64,000 bases of DNA from contig NZ_SWFP01000015.1 in NCBI RefSeq assembly GCF_005869225.1, positions 54,787 to 118,786 on the forward strand, written 5' to 3'. The DNA comes from Dyadobacter bucti (GTDB lineage Bacteria; Bacteroidota; Bacteroidia; Cytophagales; Spirosomataceae). Within the stretch, counting starts at the first letter, position 1, and each line of letters starts with the position of its first letter. The position numbers and the translations under genes were made by a program. Below, one piece after another: positions 1-8,835 of this stretch. The notes beneath the pieces are model-generated. The model searched no databases. It had not been told where the DNA came from and worked only from the letters and a program-made list of their open reading frames with translations.

Positions 1-47
1 GCTTCTGCGGTAATCTGATGGTTGAACGCTTTATGGAAAGGCCAGGC

Positions 48-176
48 TCATAAAAGCCGGTCCAGTATGGTTTTATTTCCCAGGCGGAAATAAGATAGTC
101 CCCAAAGCGCGAGGAGGACGATCAGGACGAGGAGAACTCCTTCTTCTCTCTCTAAACGTAGCATAGATGTTGTCAT
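48..176 (-). CDS. possible 42-residue membrane miniprotein
   Basis: An ATG-initiated frame encodes 42 residues with a charged start (RLEREE) followed by a strongly hydrophobic stretch (VLLVLIVLLALWGL) and a basic tail, the layout of a single-pass small membrane protein. No family is recognised and no upstream ribosome binding site is obvious. It could equally be a chance frame at the window edge. It lies on the same strand as the regulator genes to its right but about 300 bases downstream of them. Confidence 0.25.
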   Translation of the reverse strand: MTTSMLRLEREEGVLLVLIVLLALWGLSYFRLGNKTILDRLL

Positions 177-472
177 AATTTTAAGTCAGATAGAAGTGTA
201 AAGCGCTGAATAATGATGGAATAGTAAATCTAATTCTATAATACACGACGTTCTACTGCAATTTTACAAATAATAATCTCATAATTCATAGTATGAGTTT
301 GTAATATATTGTAAAATTACTTCATTATCAGCATTATTGTTACCCGAAAAATAAATTCGACGGTTTCGGGAGACTACCGGACATGCAGAAACTGGCCTGC
401 ACTTCACGTGAGGCAACAGATTTGGGAAGGAAAGAGAAAATAGGGGAGCCCTTGTTTTACACTACGCGCGCA
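177..472. other. gene-free AT-rich stretch
   Basis: About 300 bases of AT-rich sequence without a convincing gene. The right part (roughly 380-472) may be the decayed 3' end of the AraC-type gene to the right: after its stop, minus-strand codons still give scattered matches to the usual second helix-turn-helix, but only with further stops and frame changes. Confidence 0.4.
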
Positions 473-1252
473 CTAAAAACTCGTTGCTATTTTTGTTGTC
501 TGCAGGGTGTCAACATCAATGCTAAGCAGCCGGCTCCGGAAAAGGTCCCGTTTGTAGCGCAGCACAAATTCTTTCATAGAACCACCGGTCACGACCAGAA
601 AACCTTCATTGATGTTTTCCTTGGTCAACAAAAATTTTGCCGCCAGATGATCTGGTTTCAGCTTTTTGTCGTCATGGATATGCGCTTTGATATAGCGGAT
701 GATCTGATCGGTTTTGTATTGGGAGCCGATGTCTTTGGGGAGGGAAGTTTCCTTGAGATTCCGGGCAAGGATATGAATGAGCAGAAACACACTGTTTTTG
801 ATAATAGCCCGAAAGTAATCCGGCCGGTTGTGCATTTCATGGATGATCTGCTCGATCAGCTGGCGGGAAGAGCGGCGGTCGGTTGGGTTGTCAGCTACTT
901 TTCCCTGTTTAAAATTGATATTCAGAAAGAACGTTTCGATCTGGCGCAGCAACTTGGAAAAGCCGGAGTTGTTGGCAGATAGCCGCTTGGTGCCGGTTGC
1001 CCTTTCAGAATCCAGGATTACGGCAAAAATGCTTGTTTTTCGGGACGCTTCAAACTGGTTGGATGCCCCTGGCGGAAGCAGGAGCCAGCTGTCTTTTTGA
1101 TAATCGCATTTTTCATCATCAAGTACCACCACCCCTTTACCTTCGAGAATATATATGATTTTAAAGAAATCAAAGCGCGCAGCGTGAGCGTGCCATTCCT
1201 CAGTGTCACACACTATAATGTCAAACTCGTTCTGTACTGATAATCCTAACAT
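473..1252 (-). CDS. AraC-type transcriptional regulator, truncated in the second HTH
   Basis: Residues 1-130 form a cupin-like sensor domain (HAHAARFDFFKIIYILEGKG, then LLLPPGASNQFEAS). The C-terminus carries the AraC-type DNA-binding region, with a first helix-turn-helix around DHLAAKFLLTKENINEGF and the linker helix RYKRDLFRSRLLS. The second helix-turn-helix starts (TTKIATSF) and is then cut by a TAG stop, so the usual last 35-40 residues (GF...YFxRxFK) are missing. An ATG at 1252 is preferred over the TTG at 1264. The LytTR gene lies upstream on the same strand after 150 bases. It may be a decaying gene or a short functional variant. Confidence 0.6.
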   Translation of the reverse strand: MLGLSVQNEFDIIVCDTEEWHAHAARFDFFKIIYILEGKGVVVLDDEKCDYQKDSWLLLPPGASNQFEASRKTSIFAVILDSERATGTKRLSANNSGFSKLLRQIETFFLNINFKQGKVADNPTDRRSSRQLIEQIIHEMHNRPDYFRAIIKNSVFLLIHILARNLKETSLPKDIGSQYKTDQIIRYIKAHIHDDKKLKPDHLAAKFLLTKENINEGFLVVTGGSMKEFVLRYKRDLFRSRLLSIDVDTLQTTKIATSF

Positions 1253-1404
1253 CGCTGACAACAAATGTTTTTTAGAATGGTCGGCTGCCTTTTAGGCAGA
1301 ACCATATCAAAAATGCATCGGAATGTTTTTAACATAAAATAAAAAACTTCCAATGTCGGATATCGCTCAACGAAGGTGCTTTTTTTGGGGTTGAAAGAAC
1401 CCGG

Positions 1405-2175
1405 TCACTTTCCAAGCCACTGTTTGAAATCGGTAATCCTGTCGGTACTTACCAGGGCGTCCTGGACAAAGTCGGGGTTGAGGGCAAGTTTGATTTTCCC
1501 GGCGGAGAGGGCATTGATGGACAAGATAGAGGTCATGGAAACGATCATGGACCTGTTGATCCGGAAATATTCTTTGGGATCCAGAAGCTGGCAAAGTTTG
1601 TCGAGGCTGTAATCCACAGAAAAACGTTTTCCATCGAAGGTTCTCAGGAAAGTAGCTTTTTGCTCAAATGTAAAATAGGCAATATCTCGGGTAGCGAGGC
1701 TGAATAGTTTGCTCCCGGCAGACACCATAAACCTATCTTTGAATCCATCTTGTCGGCTGTGCTGGTAGAGCAAAGAAGTGATGGAGGACAGATCGGGCAA
1801 TTTGCCGGGTGTAAAATGCAATTGTTTGAATTTATCAATTGCAGAGCTGAGCTCGGCAAAGTCTATTGGTTTCAATAGGTAATCGATGCCGTTGGTTTTG
1901 AAAGCCTTTAAGGTGTACTCGTTGTATGCCGTCGTGAAAACGATAGGAATGGTTAAATTAAGATGATCGATAATGCGGAAGCCAAGGTCGTCTTCCAGAT
2001 GAATGTCGAGGAAAATGAGGTCGGGCTTGATGTGCTGGCTGTCTTCCAGCCAGGTTATGCTTTGTTTTACTGATGGTATTTGTGCAAGGACCCGAATAGC
2101 GGGATCGTATCTAACAAGGAGGTTTTGCAGCCGTTTTGCGGTAAGTACTTCGTCTTCAATGATTAAAACATTCAT
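1405..2175 (-). CDS. LytTR-family response regulator
   Basis: A 256-residue cytoplasmic response regulator. The N-terminal receiver domain (about 1-115) shows the acidic pair at D8/E9, the phospho-acceptor Asp57 in LIFLDIHL and the conserved Lys in DYLLKPID. The C-terminal LytTR DNA-binding domain (about 155-256) is recognised from FTFEQKATFLRTFDG and FRINRSMIVS. Its ATG overlaps the stop of the histidine kinase gene by 4 bases, so the two are translationally coupled and form a LytS/LytTR (YpdA/YpdB-like) pair. The target genes cannot be read from the sequence; the trehalose genes are divergent neighbours only. Confidence 0.9.
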   Translation of the reverse strand: MNVLIIEDEVLTAKRLQNLLVRYDPAIRVLAQIPSVKQSITWLEDSQHIKPDLIFLDIHLEDDLGFRIIDHLNLTIPIVFTTAYNEYTLKAFKTNGIDYLLKPIDFAELSSAIDKFKQLHFTPGKLPDLSSITSLLYQHSRQDGFKDRFMVSAGSKLFSLATRDIAYFTFEQKATFLRTFDGKRFSVDYSLDKLCQLLDPKEYFRINRSMIVSMTSILSINALSAGKIKLALNPDFVQDALVSTDRITDFKQWLGK

Positions 2176-3284
2176 GTAATGAGAGGGATTTTGACAACAA
2201 ACCTCCCTTCCTGCTCGCCTATTTTTACCGGTCCGGATTTCAGCAGGCTATATCGGTTGATAATGTTCTGAAGCCCGAGGCCGGTGGATGGCTCGGAGAC
2301 TGGGCGTAACTGTAACGGATTACTAACGATTAATTGTAAATCTTTTGTACGAATTGTGACGATAAGGGGATTCTCGCTCGACATTTGATTATGTTTTACC
2401 GCATTTTCGATCAAAAGCTGTAAAGTGAGGGGCACAATGGAATAATGGTCCCGCTCATATTCCGAAACTTCTATTTCCACTTTGAGCTTTTCCTCAAAGC
2501 GTGTTTTAAGTAAAAAGGTGTACGTTTCAACAAATTCAAGCTCGGTCCTTAATTTGATATGGTCGAAGCTGGCCTGTTCGAGAATGTAGCGGTAGGCTTT
2601 GGAAAGCTGGTTAACAAACTGAATGGAAAGTTCAGGGTCGCTTTCGATGAGGGAAGACAATACACTGAAATTGTTGAACATAAAATGCGGGCTCACCTGG
2701 TTTTTCAGTGCATTGAACTGTGCTTTTACATTTTCTTTTTCCAAACGCTCGGAGTTGGAATGTACTTCTTGCAGGCGCTGGTAGACCCGTCGGTTGGCAG
2801 CCAGGTAAAATGCAGCCATCAGCGCCATTACAGTCAATCCGTTGTTCAGTCTTTTGCGTTGATTTTCCATATACAGTATCTGCGGGGTGCTGGGCGGAGG
2901 ATTGTTAACGGCATACAACGGGTCGAGGCTGACTTCCATAAAGCGCCAGAGCGTCCTGAACCCTGAATTGAAAAGTACTGCCAGTTCAATTGCAATCACC
3001 AGGGTGGTGAGCTGGCTTGGAAATTTGAATTCGAACAGGAACACATCACCAAAAAGCTTATGGAGATACTGTTGAAGCCACTCAATAAAGGTGATCCAAA
3101 AGGTGAAAAAGACTACGCTTACGATCAGGGAGACTATCCAGAGGGGTAATTTGTGAAAAAAAACCTTCTGGTCGATCACGGCAACATTGATATACACCCG
3201 GATCGGGATATATATGATCGCAAGGCTGAAACCTAGTTTCCATTTTTGAAAATGGGTCAGGGTGAACTGTGGATTTACTTTCAT
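2172..3284 (-). CDS. LytS/YpdA-type sensor histidine kinase
   Basis: A 370-residue membrane kinase. Hydrophobic segments around 18-38, 48-68, 92-108 and 148-162 form a membrane sensor region, followed by a short coiled linker (about 165-190). The His_kinase domain (PF06580 type) has the phospho-acceptor His200 in NQVSPHFMFNN. The ATP-binding domain follows with LLIENAVKHN and TGLGLQNI. It ends with an ATGA overlap into its response regulator. There is no extracytoplasmic sensor domain of any size, so the signal is probably sensed in the membrane. A hairpin with a T-run precedes it (3322-3341). Confidence 0.88.
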   Translation of the reverse strand: MKVNPQFTLTHFQKWKLGFSLAIIYIPIRVYINVAVIDQKVFFHKLPLWIVSLIVSVVFFTFWITFIEWLQQYLHKLFGDVFLFEFKFPSQLTTLVIAIELAVLFNSGFRTLWRFMEVSLDPLYAVNNPPPSTPQILYMENQRKRLNNGLTVMALMAAFYLAANRRVYQRLQEVHSNSERLEKENVKAQFNALKNQVSPHFMFNNFSVLSSLIESDPELSIQFVNQLSKAYRYILEQASFDHIKLRTELEFVETYTFLLKTRFEEKLKVEIEVSEYERDHYSIVPLTLQLLIENAVKHNQMSSENPLIVTIRTKDLQLIVSNPLQLRPVSEPSTGLGLQNIINRYSLLKSGPVKIGEQEGRFVVKIPLIT

Positions 3285-3321
3285 CTTTAGTTAGGTCGGT
3301 CTGTAGCGCAGGCATAAAAAT

Positions 3322-3341
3322 GGCGGCCATCTCTGGCCGCC
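3322..3341 (-). terminator. hairpin with T-run in the leader of the kinase gene
   Basis: A perfect 8-bp inverted repeat, GGCGGCCA/TGGCCGCC, with a TCTC loop. Read on the minus strand it is followed by ATTTTTA, the form of an intrinsic terminator. It sits 37 bases upstream of the kinase ATG with no gene before it on that strand, so it may act as an attenuator or a stable leader structure. Confidence 0.45.
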
Positions 3342-3724
3342 CGCAACCCACAACAAAGAGTGGCACAGTATTAATCTGCGGTTACCTGATTGTAGTCCTT
3401 GACTAATCTTGGGCATAGCCCGTATTTGTGTTCAATCATCACATTAGTTTATGGAAAACAGCAAATTGAATTGCTTGCCGGGTTACAGTGTTGTTTGCCC
3501 GGTCGGATTGATCCGTTCCTGTAATATGATGAAAGAGGTTGCGGGTACTAAGCTAGGACAAATCTGAATTTCTTCAAATGTTTCATGCGTTTTTCAAAAG
3601 GTATTTTTCGAACAGATTGAATAAATTTTGGCATAAATTTTGTGACTGTGGATAAAAGTGACGTATTATGTAGCCGTACATTACTCTGTTTTGGGGTATA
3701 TTAAGGAGTACGCAGTTTAAATAC
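3342..3724. promoter_or_regulatory. divergent intergenic region between kinase and trehalose genes
   Basis: This stretch must hold promoters for both divergent units. Toward the trehalose gene there is an AT-rich segment with TTGAATAAATTTTGG and TAAATTTTGTG (about 3617-3642) that loosely fits the Bacteroidota -33 TTG / -7 TAnnTTTG pattern. I cannot fix a start site. Nothing else recognisable was seen. Confidence 0.3.
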
Positions 3725-6004
3725 ATGCAGGATCCGGAGGTTTGTTATCCGGGTTCCATGAAGCTTATGGAAAATTTGAAACAAGAAGAAAGTACCGGAA
3801 GATTAATCATTGTTGCCTATCGACTACCATTCAAAATTATTCGCGAAGATGATCAGGTTCAGCTCTTTCAGAACTCGGGCGGCCTGGTTTCAGCCGTTTT
3901 GTCTTTGGTAGGAGATAAGGTCGGATCGGCATTTAGCTCAACAAAAAAAATCCAGTGGATCGGGTTTTCGGAAAACAGCCGGGAGGAACTCGAAGGGCAG
4001 TCTCTCGCAAACGAGCAGTTTGAGGCGCACCCGGTTTTTATTCCGGAGGACGTCAATGAAAATTACTATGAGGGTTTCTGTAACAATCTTATCTGGCCGT
4101 TGTGTCATTATTTTCCCTCTCTGGCCCTTTTTGACGACGCCTATTTTGATGCCTACAAAACGGCAAACCAGCTTTTTTTCGATAAACTTGATGAAATTAT
4201 CAGACCGGGTGATGTGGTTTGGGTGCAGGATTACCAACTCATGCTCTTACCCAACATGATCCGGGAAAAATATCCGGTGAATAAAGTCGGCTTCTTTTTC
4301 CACATTCCTTTCCCATCTTTCGAATTGTTCCGTATGCTACCGGTTCCCTGGCGAAAAGCCGTTATCGACGGTATCCTCGGGGCGGATGTAGTCGGTTTTC
4401 ATACCAATGACTATGTTGAGTATTTTCTCAAAGCAGCGCGGCTGGTATCGGGGCACGGCAATAAGCTGCACTACATCAATATGAGCAACCGGATCGTAAA
4501 AGTCGATTCTTTCCCGATCAGTATCGATTTTGATAAATTCGACAATGCATACGATGATCCGAAAGTGGAAAGCGCGCGAAACGAAGCCCGCCAATCCCTG
4601 AAAGAAAAAATAATTTTTTCGGTTGACCGGCTCGACTATTCAAAAGGCATCAGACACCGCTTATATGGTTACCAGCGATTTTTGGAAACATATCCTGAGT
4701 GGCACGAAAAGGTATCATTTGTAATGGTGGTGGTTCCGTCGAGGGACACTATTGAACAGTACCAGCAGATGAAATCGGATATTGACCAGACGGTGGGCAA
4801 GATCAATGCAGACTTCGGGAACATTTATTGGCAACCCATCATATATCAGTACCGTTCTATGCCTTATCACGAGCTGGTAGGGATGTATACAGCCAGCGAC
4901 GTAGCGCTAATCACGCCGGTGCGGGACGGGATGAACCTCGTTTGCAAGGAATATGTAGCCAGCCGCAAAGACAGGAAGGGCGTGCTGATATTGAGCGAAA
5001 TGGCCGGAGCTGCCGCGGAATTGGGGGAAGCCCTCATCATTAACCCGCTGGACAGACAGGATATTGCTGATGCCATCAAACAGGCTTTTGATATGCCGGA
5101 AGAGGAGCAAACCAAACGAATGGACGCTATGCGCGAAAGGATCAGCGAGTACGATGTATTTGCCTGGACCAATGACTTTTTTACACAAATGACAATGCTG
5201 GAACAAGAACACGAACGTTTGCGTCAGGTTTTTCTGACTAATAAAGGAATTGATGGGATTAGAAGGGCCTATGAGGCATCTTCAAACAGAATCCTGTTTT
5301 TTGATTACGATGGTACGCTTGCACCGATTGTGCCGGACCCGGCCAAGGCTATTATTTCCGAGGATGTTAAAAAGCTGATCCTCGAAATCGCAAAGCGGGA
5401 CACGGTCATCATCATCAGCGGGCGTGACCGGTATTTTCTTGATAATCTGTTTGTTGATTTTCCCGTTCATATCATTGCGGAACACGGCGCACTTATCAAA
5501 TCGAAGGGTACGGGCAAGTGGGAACTGAATGAAAGTTATGAGGAAAACTGGAAGGAAAGTATACGACCGATCATGGAATTATATGCCAAAAGGTGCCCTG
5601 GGGCATTTGTCGAGGAAAAGGAGACTGCCTTGGCCTGGCATTATCGCACAGCCGACGATAAAGAGTATGCCACCCGGCGTGCCCAGGAGCTGCTCTGGCA
5701 ATTGAAAAATTACATACAACCTGAGCTCAATTTGCAGGTGATAGACGGTAATAAGGTTGTAGAGGTAAAGAAAACGGCTTTTAATAAAGGTACTGCGGCG
5801 AGAGCTTTTGTGGAAAACGGTGACTACGATTTTGTTCTTGCCATAGGTGACGACACTACGGACGAGGATATGTTTGAAGCTTTGCCGGACACTTCTTACA
5901 CCATTAAAATCGGGGACGACCTCTCCGCTGCCAGGAACCACATCAGAAGCCAGGAAGAGGTTTTCCATTTTCTGAATTTTATGGTGTCGTCGGTCGGGGA
6001 GTAG
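3725..6004 (+). CDS. otsAB: bifunctional trehalose-6-phosphate synthase/phosphatase
   Basis: A single 759-residue protein that makes trehalose from UDP-glucose and glucose-6-phosphate in the cytosol. Residues about 25-500 are a GT20 synthase with WVQDYQLMLLP, FFFHIPFPS, GFHTNDYVEYF, FSVDRLDYSKG and RDGMNLVCKEY. Residues about 520-755 are a HAD-type phosphatase with the nucleophile motif LFFDYDGTLAP, VIIISGRD and AIGDDTTDEDMF. Both halves look intact. Alternative ATG starts exist at 3758 and 3767, and the start is not settled by a ribosome binding site. The Crp-like gene follows after 24 bases. Synthase-phosphatase fusions occur in several phyla, including plants. Confidence 0.93.
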   Translation: MQDPEVCYPGSMKLMENLKQEESTGRLIIVAYRLPFKIIREDDQVQLFQNSGGLVSAVLSLVGDKVGSAFSSTKKIQWIGFSENSREELEGQSLANEQFEAHPVFIPEDVNENYYEGFCNNLIWPLCHYFPSLALFDDAYFDAYKTANQLFFDKLDEIIRPGDVVWVQDYQLMLLPNMIREKYPVNKVGFFFHIPFPSFELFRMLPVPWRKAVIDGILGADVVGFHTNDYVEYFLKAARLVSGHGNKLHYINMSNRIVKVDSFPISIDFDKFDNAYDDPKVESARNEARQSLKEKIIFSVDRLDYSKGIRHRLYGYQRFLETYPEWHEKVSFVMVVVPSRDTIEQYQQMKSDIDQTVGKINADFGNIYWQPIIYQYRSMPYHELVGMYTASDVALITPVRDGMNLVCKEYVASRKDRKGVLILSEMAGAAAELGEALIINPLDRQDIADAIKQAFDMPEEEQTKRMDAMRERISEYDVFAWTNDFFTQMTMLEQEHERLRQVFLTNKGIDGIRRAYEASSNRILFFDYDGTLAPIVPDPAKAIISEDVKKLILEIAKRDTVIIISGRDRYFLDNLFVDFPVHIIAEHGALIKSKGTGKWELNESYEENWKESIRPIMELYAKRCPGAFVEEKETALAWHYRTADDKEYATRRAQELLWQLKNYIQPELNLQVIDGNKVVEVKKTAFNKGTAARAFVENGDYDFVLAIGDDTTDEDMFEALPDTSYTIKIGDDLSAARNHIRSQEEVFHFLNFMVSSVGE

Positions 6005-6028
6005 GAATTTGCGTATTTTAGTTGGCAA

Positions 6029-6613
6029 ATGTCGGAATCCCTGCAATTACTGCGATCAATAATATCATCCATCCGTCCGATTCCCGATGCGGATTGGACG
6101 GAATTTTCTTTGATTTGGAAACCTTTTAAGGCCCGGCGAAAGGAAACGCTAACTTCTGAGAATGACACAGAAAAATATCTTTATTTCGTAACAGAGGGGG
6201 TTCAGCGGGTTTTTTACCTGGATGACCAGGGCAGGGAAGCTACCCTGGTCTTCACATACGCACCTTCATTTGGCGGGGTAATAGACTCTTTTTTGCTCGA
6301 AAAACCTTCCCGATACTATTACGAAACACTGACTCCTTCATCTTTTCTCAGGGCTTCATTTTCGGAACTGAAGGAATTAATGGATCGCAAACCGAGCATT
6401 GAGAGACTGATCAGGACGGGCCTTACGGAATCGATGTCGGGCGTGATGGAACGGCTGGTGGAAATACAATGCTTTTCATCGGAGGAAAAATTCAGAAAAT
6501 TGCTGTCCCGCAGTCCTCATATTATGCAACTCGTGCCGCATAAATATCTGGCAAACTATCTGGGAATAGATCCGACAAATTTCAGCAAGCTTGTAAATAA
6601 GGTAAGGATTTGA
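6029..6613 (+). CDS. Crp/Fnr-family transcriptional regulator
   Basis: A 194-residue protein of the size common among Bacteroidota Crp-like regulators. Residues about 20-110 form a cyclic-nucleotide-binding-type cupin (YLYFVTEGVQRVFYLDDQGR, then FGGVIDSFLLEKPSRYYYE). The C-terminus has the winged-helix DNA-binding part, with HKYLANYLGIDPTNFSKLVNKV as the helix-turn-helix. The usual cAMP phosphate-binding residues are not evident, so the ligand is unknown. It lies 24 bases after the trehalose gene and is probably co-transcribed with it. Confidence 0.8.
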   Translation: MSESLQLLRSIISSIRPIPDADWTEFSLIWKPFKARRKETLTSENDTEKYLYFVTEGVQRVFYLDDQGREATLVFTYAPSFGGVIDSFLLEKPSRYYYETLTPSSFLRASFSELKELMDRKPSIERLIRTGLTESMSGVMERLVEIQCFSSEEKFRKLLSRSPHIMQLVPHKYLANYLGIDPTNFSKLVNKVRI

Positions 6614-6686
6614 AAATCTTGGTTTTTACCAAATGTTGAAAGGACGGCGGTTCTCAATTTTGCAGGAGAATCAAAAGATCAGTAAA

Positions 6687-7271
6687 ATGAAGCCTGTCGA
6701 TAAAAAACAACTTTTACAGCATCTGGAAAATAGGGTAGAAGGTCATATTTCGGAAGTGATCCGACATTTTCAGAATATGGACGATGAAATTCTGAACAAA
6801 TCGTCTGTTTCCGGCGGTTGGAGTATCGCGCAATGTCTGGACCACCTGAATAGTTACGGGGATTATTACCTGCCTCTGATCGTGAAGAAACTTGAAACCG
6901 GATCGAAGTACGGCGATAACCCTCAATTTAAAGGTACCTGGCTGGGATCCTACTTCATCAGCATGATGGAACCGGAGACTGGTAGACGAAAGTACAAAGC
7001 TTTCAAAGGACATATTCCCGATGCCGATCTCAATGCGCCGAAAGTGGTAGCTGAATTTTTAAGGCAACAGGAAATGATGCTGATGTGCCTGCGAAAAGCG
7101 GAAGCAAAGAACCTGGATAAAATAAAAATCCCGATATCGATCGGGAAATTCATTTGCCTGCGGCTTGGGGACGTTTTTCAATTCATTATTGCGCACAATG
7201 AGCGGCACATACGGCAGGCTCAACGAAACCTCGTACCGCAAAGCCGAGGCATTGGTCAGTCACGTCAGTGA
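6687..7271 (+). CDS. DinB-fold (DinB_2) family protein
   Basis: A 194-residue protein counted from the ATG at 6687; an earlier ATG at 6633 would add an 18-residue extension without family character. The four-helix DinB fold is suggested by GWSIAQCLDHLNSY near the start and IAHNERHIRQAQRN near the end. These supply the three His residues that bind a metal in this superfamily. Members include thiol transferases and many proteins of unknown function, so no reaction is assigned. Its 3' end overlaps the convergent small gene by 12 bases. Confidence 0.7.
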   Translation: MKPVDKKQLLQHLENRVEGHISEVIRHFQNMDDEILNKSSVSGGWSIAQCLDHLNSYGDYYLPLIVKKLETGSKYGDNPQFKGTWLGSYFISMMEPETGRRKYKAFKGHIPDADLNAPKVVAEFLRQQEMMLMCLRKAEAKNLDKIKIPISIGKFICLRLGDVFQFIIAHNERHIRQAQRNLVPQSRGIGQSRQ

Positions 7272-7511
7272 TAAGCCTGTGGAATCGCTCAGGTTTTCCA
7301 TTTTTATAAAATGGCAGACGTAGCCCGCTGATCTTAATGCAGCCTGTATCCTGGTAAAATCCGATAATTCTGAGGTCATGGTCAGCAGCAAGTCCTGAAA
7401 ATCGTACGCCCAATGCTTTACATTCAGTTGTTTGAGGCAGTCATGAAGACGTTGCAGTGATTTGTTGTTTTTAAGTTTGGTACGGAATGATATCTTATAT
7501 GTATTAGCCAT
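7260..7511 (-). CDS. small conserved-looking protein of unknown function
   Basis: An 83-residue soluble protein starting MANTYKISFRTKL. The alternation of strands and helices (YKISFRT, helix, YDFQDLLLTMTS, helix, GYVCHFIKM) suggests a ferredoxin-like alpha/beta sandwich, as in small metal- or ligand-binding folds, but no metal motif is present. The ATG at 7511 is preferred over a TTG two codons upstream. It is convergent with and overlaps the DinB-fold gene. I do not recognise a family. Confidence 0.5.
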   Translation of the reverse strand: MANTYKISFRTKLKNNKSLQRLHDCLKQLNVKHWAYDFQDLLLTMTSELSDFTRIQAALRSAGYVCHFIKMENLSDSTGLSLT

Positions 7512-7650
7512 TTTCAACGATAATAAAGGATAGTGCTTGATGTTATGGTATGTAACGCTTTTTACTGATTGCGTTTATTTATCAAAAGTGCAAGTAATTT
7601 ATAATAATTCCAAATAAGGATTGTTAAATCTCGTAAAACGCTGAAATAAA

Positions 7651-7690
7651 AAAAGCCTTGCAACGATGACGTAAGTTGCAAAGCTCTTTT
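7651..7690 (-). terminator. intrinsic terminator of the D-amino-acid operon
   Basis: A stem of AAAAGCCTTGCAAC pairing imperfectly with GTTGCAAAGCTCTTTT, with T-runs on both sides. It lies about 60 bases past the stop of the dipeptidase gene on the minus strand. Confidence 0.65.
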
Positions 7691-7752
7691 ATGATTTTGT
7701 TTATCCGAATATTAAATATTCCGGGAAGCCGATGATTTAACACAGGGGTAAT

Positions 7753-8823
7753 CTACGCCCAGCTTCTATTCAGGAAATCGACCCAGTTACGCCACATGAT
7801 CTGTTCAATATCTTTTTCCGAATATCCTCTTGAAGAAAGAATGGTAGTGATAGACTGAAGATCAGCAATAGAGTCCAGATCACCGGGGGACTGCTCCTTG
7901 CCATAAGCGCCGTCGAGGTCAGAACCGATCCCGACGTGGAGAGCGTTTCCGGCCAGCTGGCAAATATGGTCAATATGCGCGGCAACATGTTCTATTTTCA
8001 GGCCGGTTTCCTGTGGAGTCGTCTTTCCTCTTACCCAGCCCGGGATCATCATCCATGCATCAAAGGCCATTCCAATAACGGCTTTCCTGCTCAGAAGTTC
8101 TTTGATCATTTCGTCGGAAAACTGGCGGTTATGCGGCACGATCTCGCGCACCAGATTATGGCTGGCCCAAACGGGTCCTTTGTAAATGTTCATTGCTTCC
8201 CAGAAAGCAGTGTCGCACAAATGCGTGGCATCCAGGATCATATTGAGCCTGTCCATTTCCCGCAGCAGGTCTTTCCCTTTTTGTGACAGGGGCTGGTCTG
8301 CGTCAGTTCCATAGGCATATACGCCTGGCCCGTAATGTGCAGGTCCTATGGCGCGCAGGCCATATCCGTAGGCAATTTCAAGATTTTTGAGGCTGATAAA
8401 AGAATCTGCGCCTTCGAGGCTGAGAATGTAGCCAATCGGCAGATTTTCCGTCGATTTGGCATTTTTCCAGAGAGCGAGATGGCGGTCCAGGCCTTTCAAA
8501 TCGGTGATCTGCACCATTTCTCCCGCTTCCTCCATGGCTTTGTACCAGGCAATCTGCGCCTGGGTCTGGGCCCATGCCTGAGCTTGCGAGTGCCAGCCTG
8601 GAATTTTACTGTCGGGTTTTATAAACCGGGCAATCTGTGTGGCTACGCACATTCCGATATTCCCTTTTCGCATTTCCGGAAAACTTACGACCCCTTTGCC
8701 GCGGTCGGGTTTGTCGGTAAGGTGTTTTTCGCGTTCGCGTATGGCATAAAGATCCTGCGTCAAGTCCCGGTTCCACTCCACAGCGTTCATGGAAAGATCG
8801 AGGTGCGCATCAAAAAGAAACAT
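7753..8823 (-). CDS. M19-family (membrane dipeptidase type) dipeptidase
   Basis: A 356-residue zinc hydrolase of the renal-dipeptidase family, which cleaves dipeptides including those with a D-residue at the C-terminal position. The five metal-ligand motifs are all visible: HLD near the start (FDAHLDLS), the Glu of SLEGADS, THLCD, WASHN and GIGSDLDG. No signal peptide is seen, so it should act in the cytoplasm, unlike exported animal homologues. It is the last gene of the minus-strand operon with the D-amino-acid lyase, RidA and GntP-type permease, after a 12-base gap. Substrate stereochemistry is inferred from this context. Confidence 0.85.
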   Translation of the reverse strand: MFLFDAHLDLSMNAVEWNRDLTQDLYAIREREKHLTDKPDRGKGVVSFPEMRKGNIGMCVATQIARFIKPDSKIPGWHSQAQAWAQTQAQIAWYKAMEEAGEMVQITDLKGLDRHLALWKNAKSTENLPIGYILSLEGADSFISLKNLEIAYGYGLRAIGPAHYGPGVYAYGTDADQPLSQKGKDLLREMDRLNMILDATHLCDTAFWEAMNIYKGPVWASHNLVREIVPHNRQFSDEMIKELLSRKAVIGMAFDAWMMIPGWVRGKTTPQETGLKIEHVAAHIDHICQLAGNALHVGIGSDLDGAYGKEQSPGDLDSIADLQSITTILSSRGYSEKDIEQIMWRNWVDFLNRSWA

Positions 8824-8835
8824 ATTTTGATAGGT

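Noticed and set aside
383..982. Long plus-strand frame of 199 codons
   Set aside because: It is antisense to the AraC-type gene, has no recognisable family and an odd amino-acid composition; it is a shadow of the real gene.
3617..3642. Promoter boxes for the trehalose gene
   Set aside because: The TTG and TAAATTTTG sequences occur, but their spacing is ambiguous in AT-rich DNA, so no separate promoter feature is claimed.
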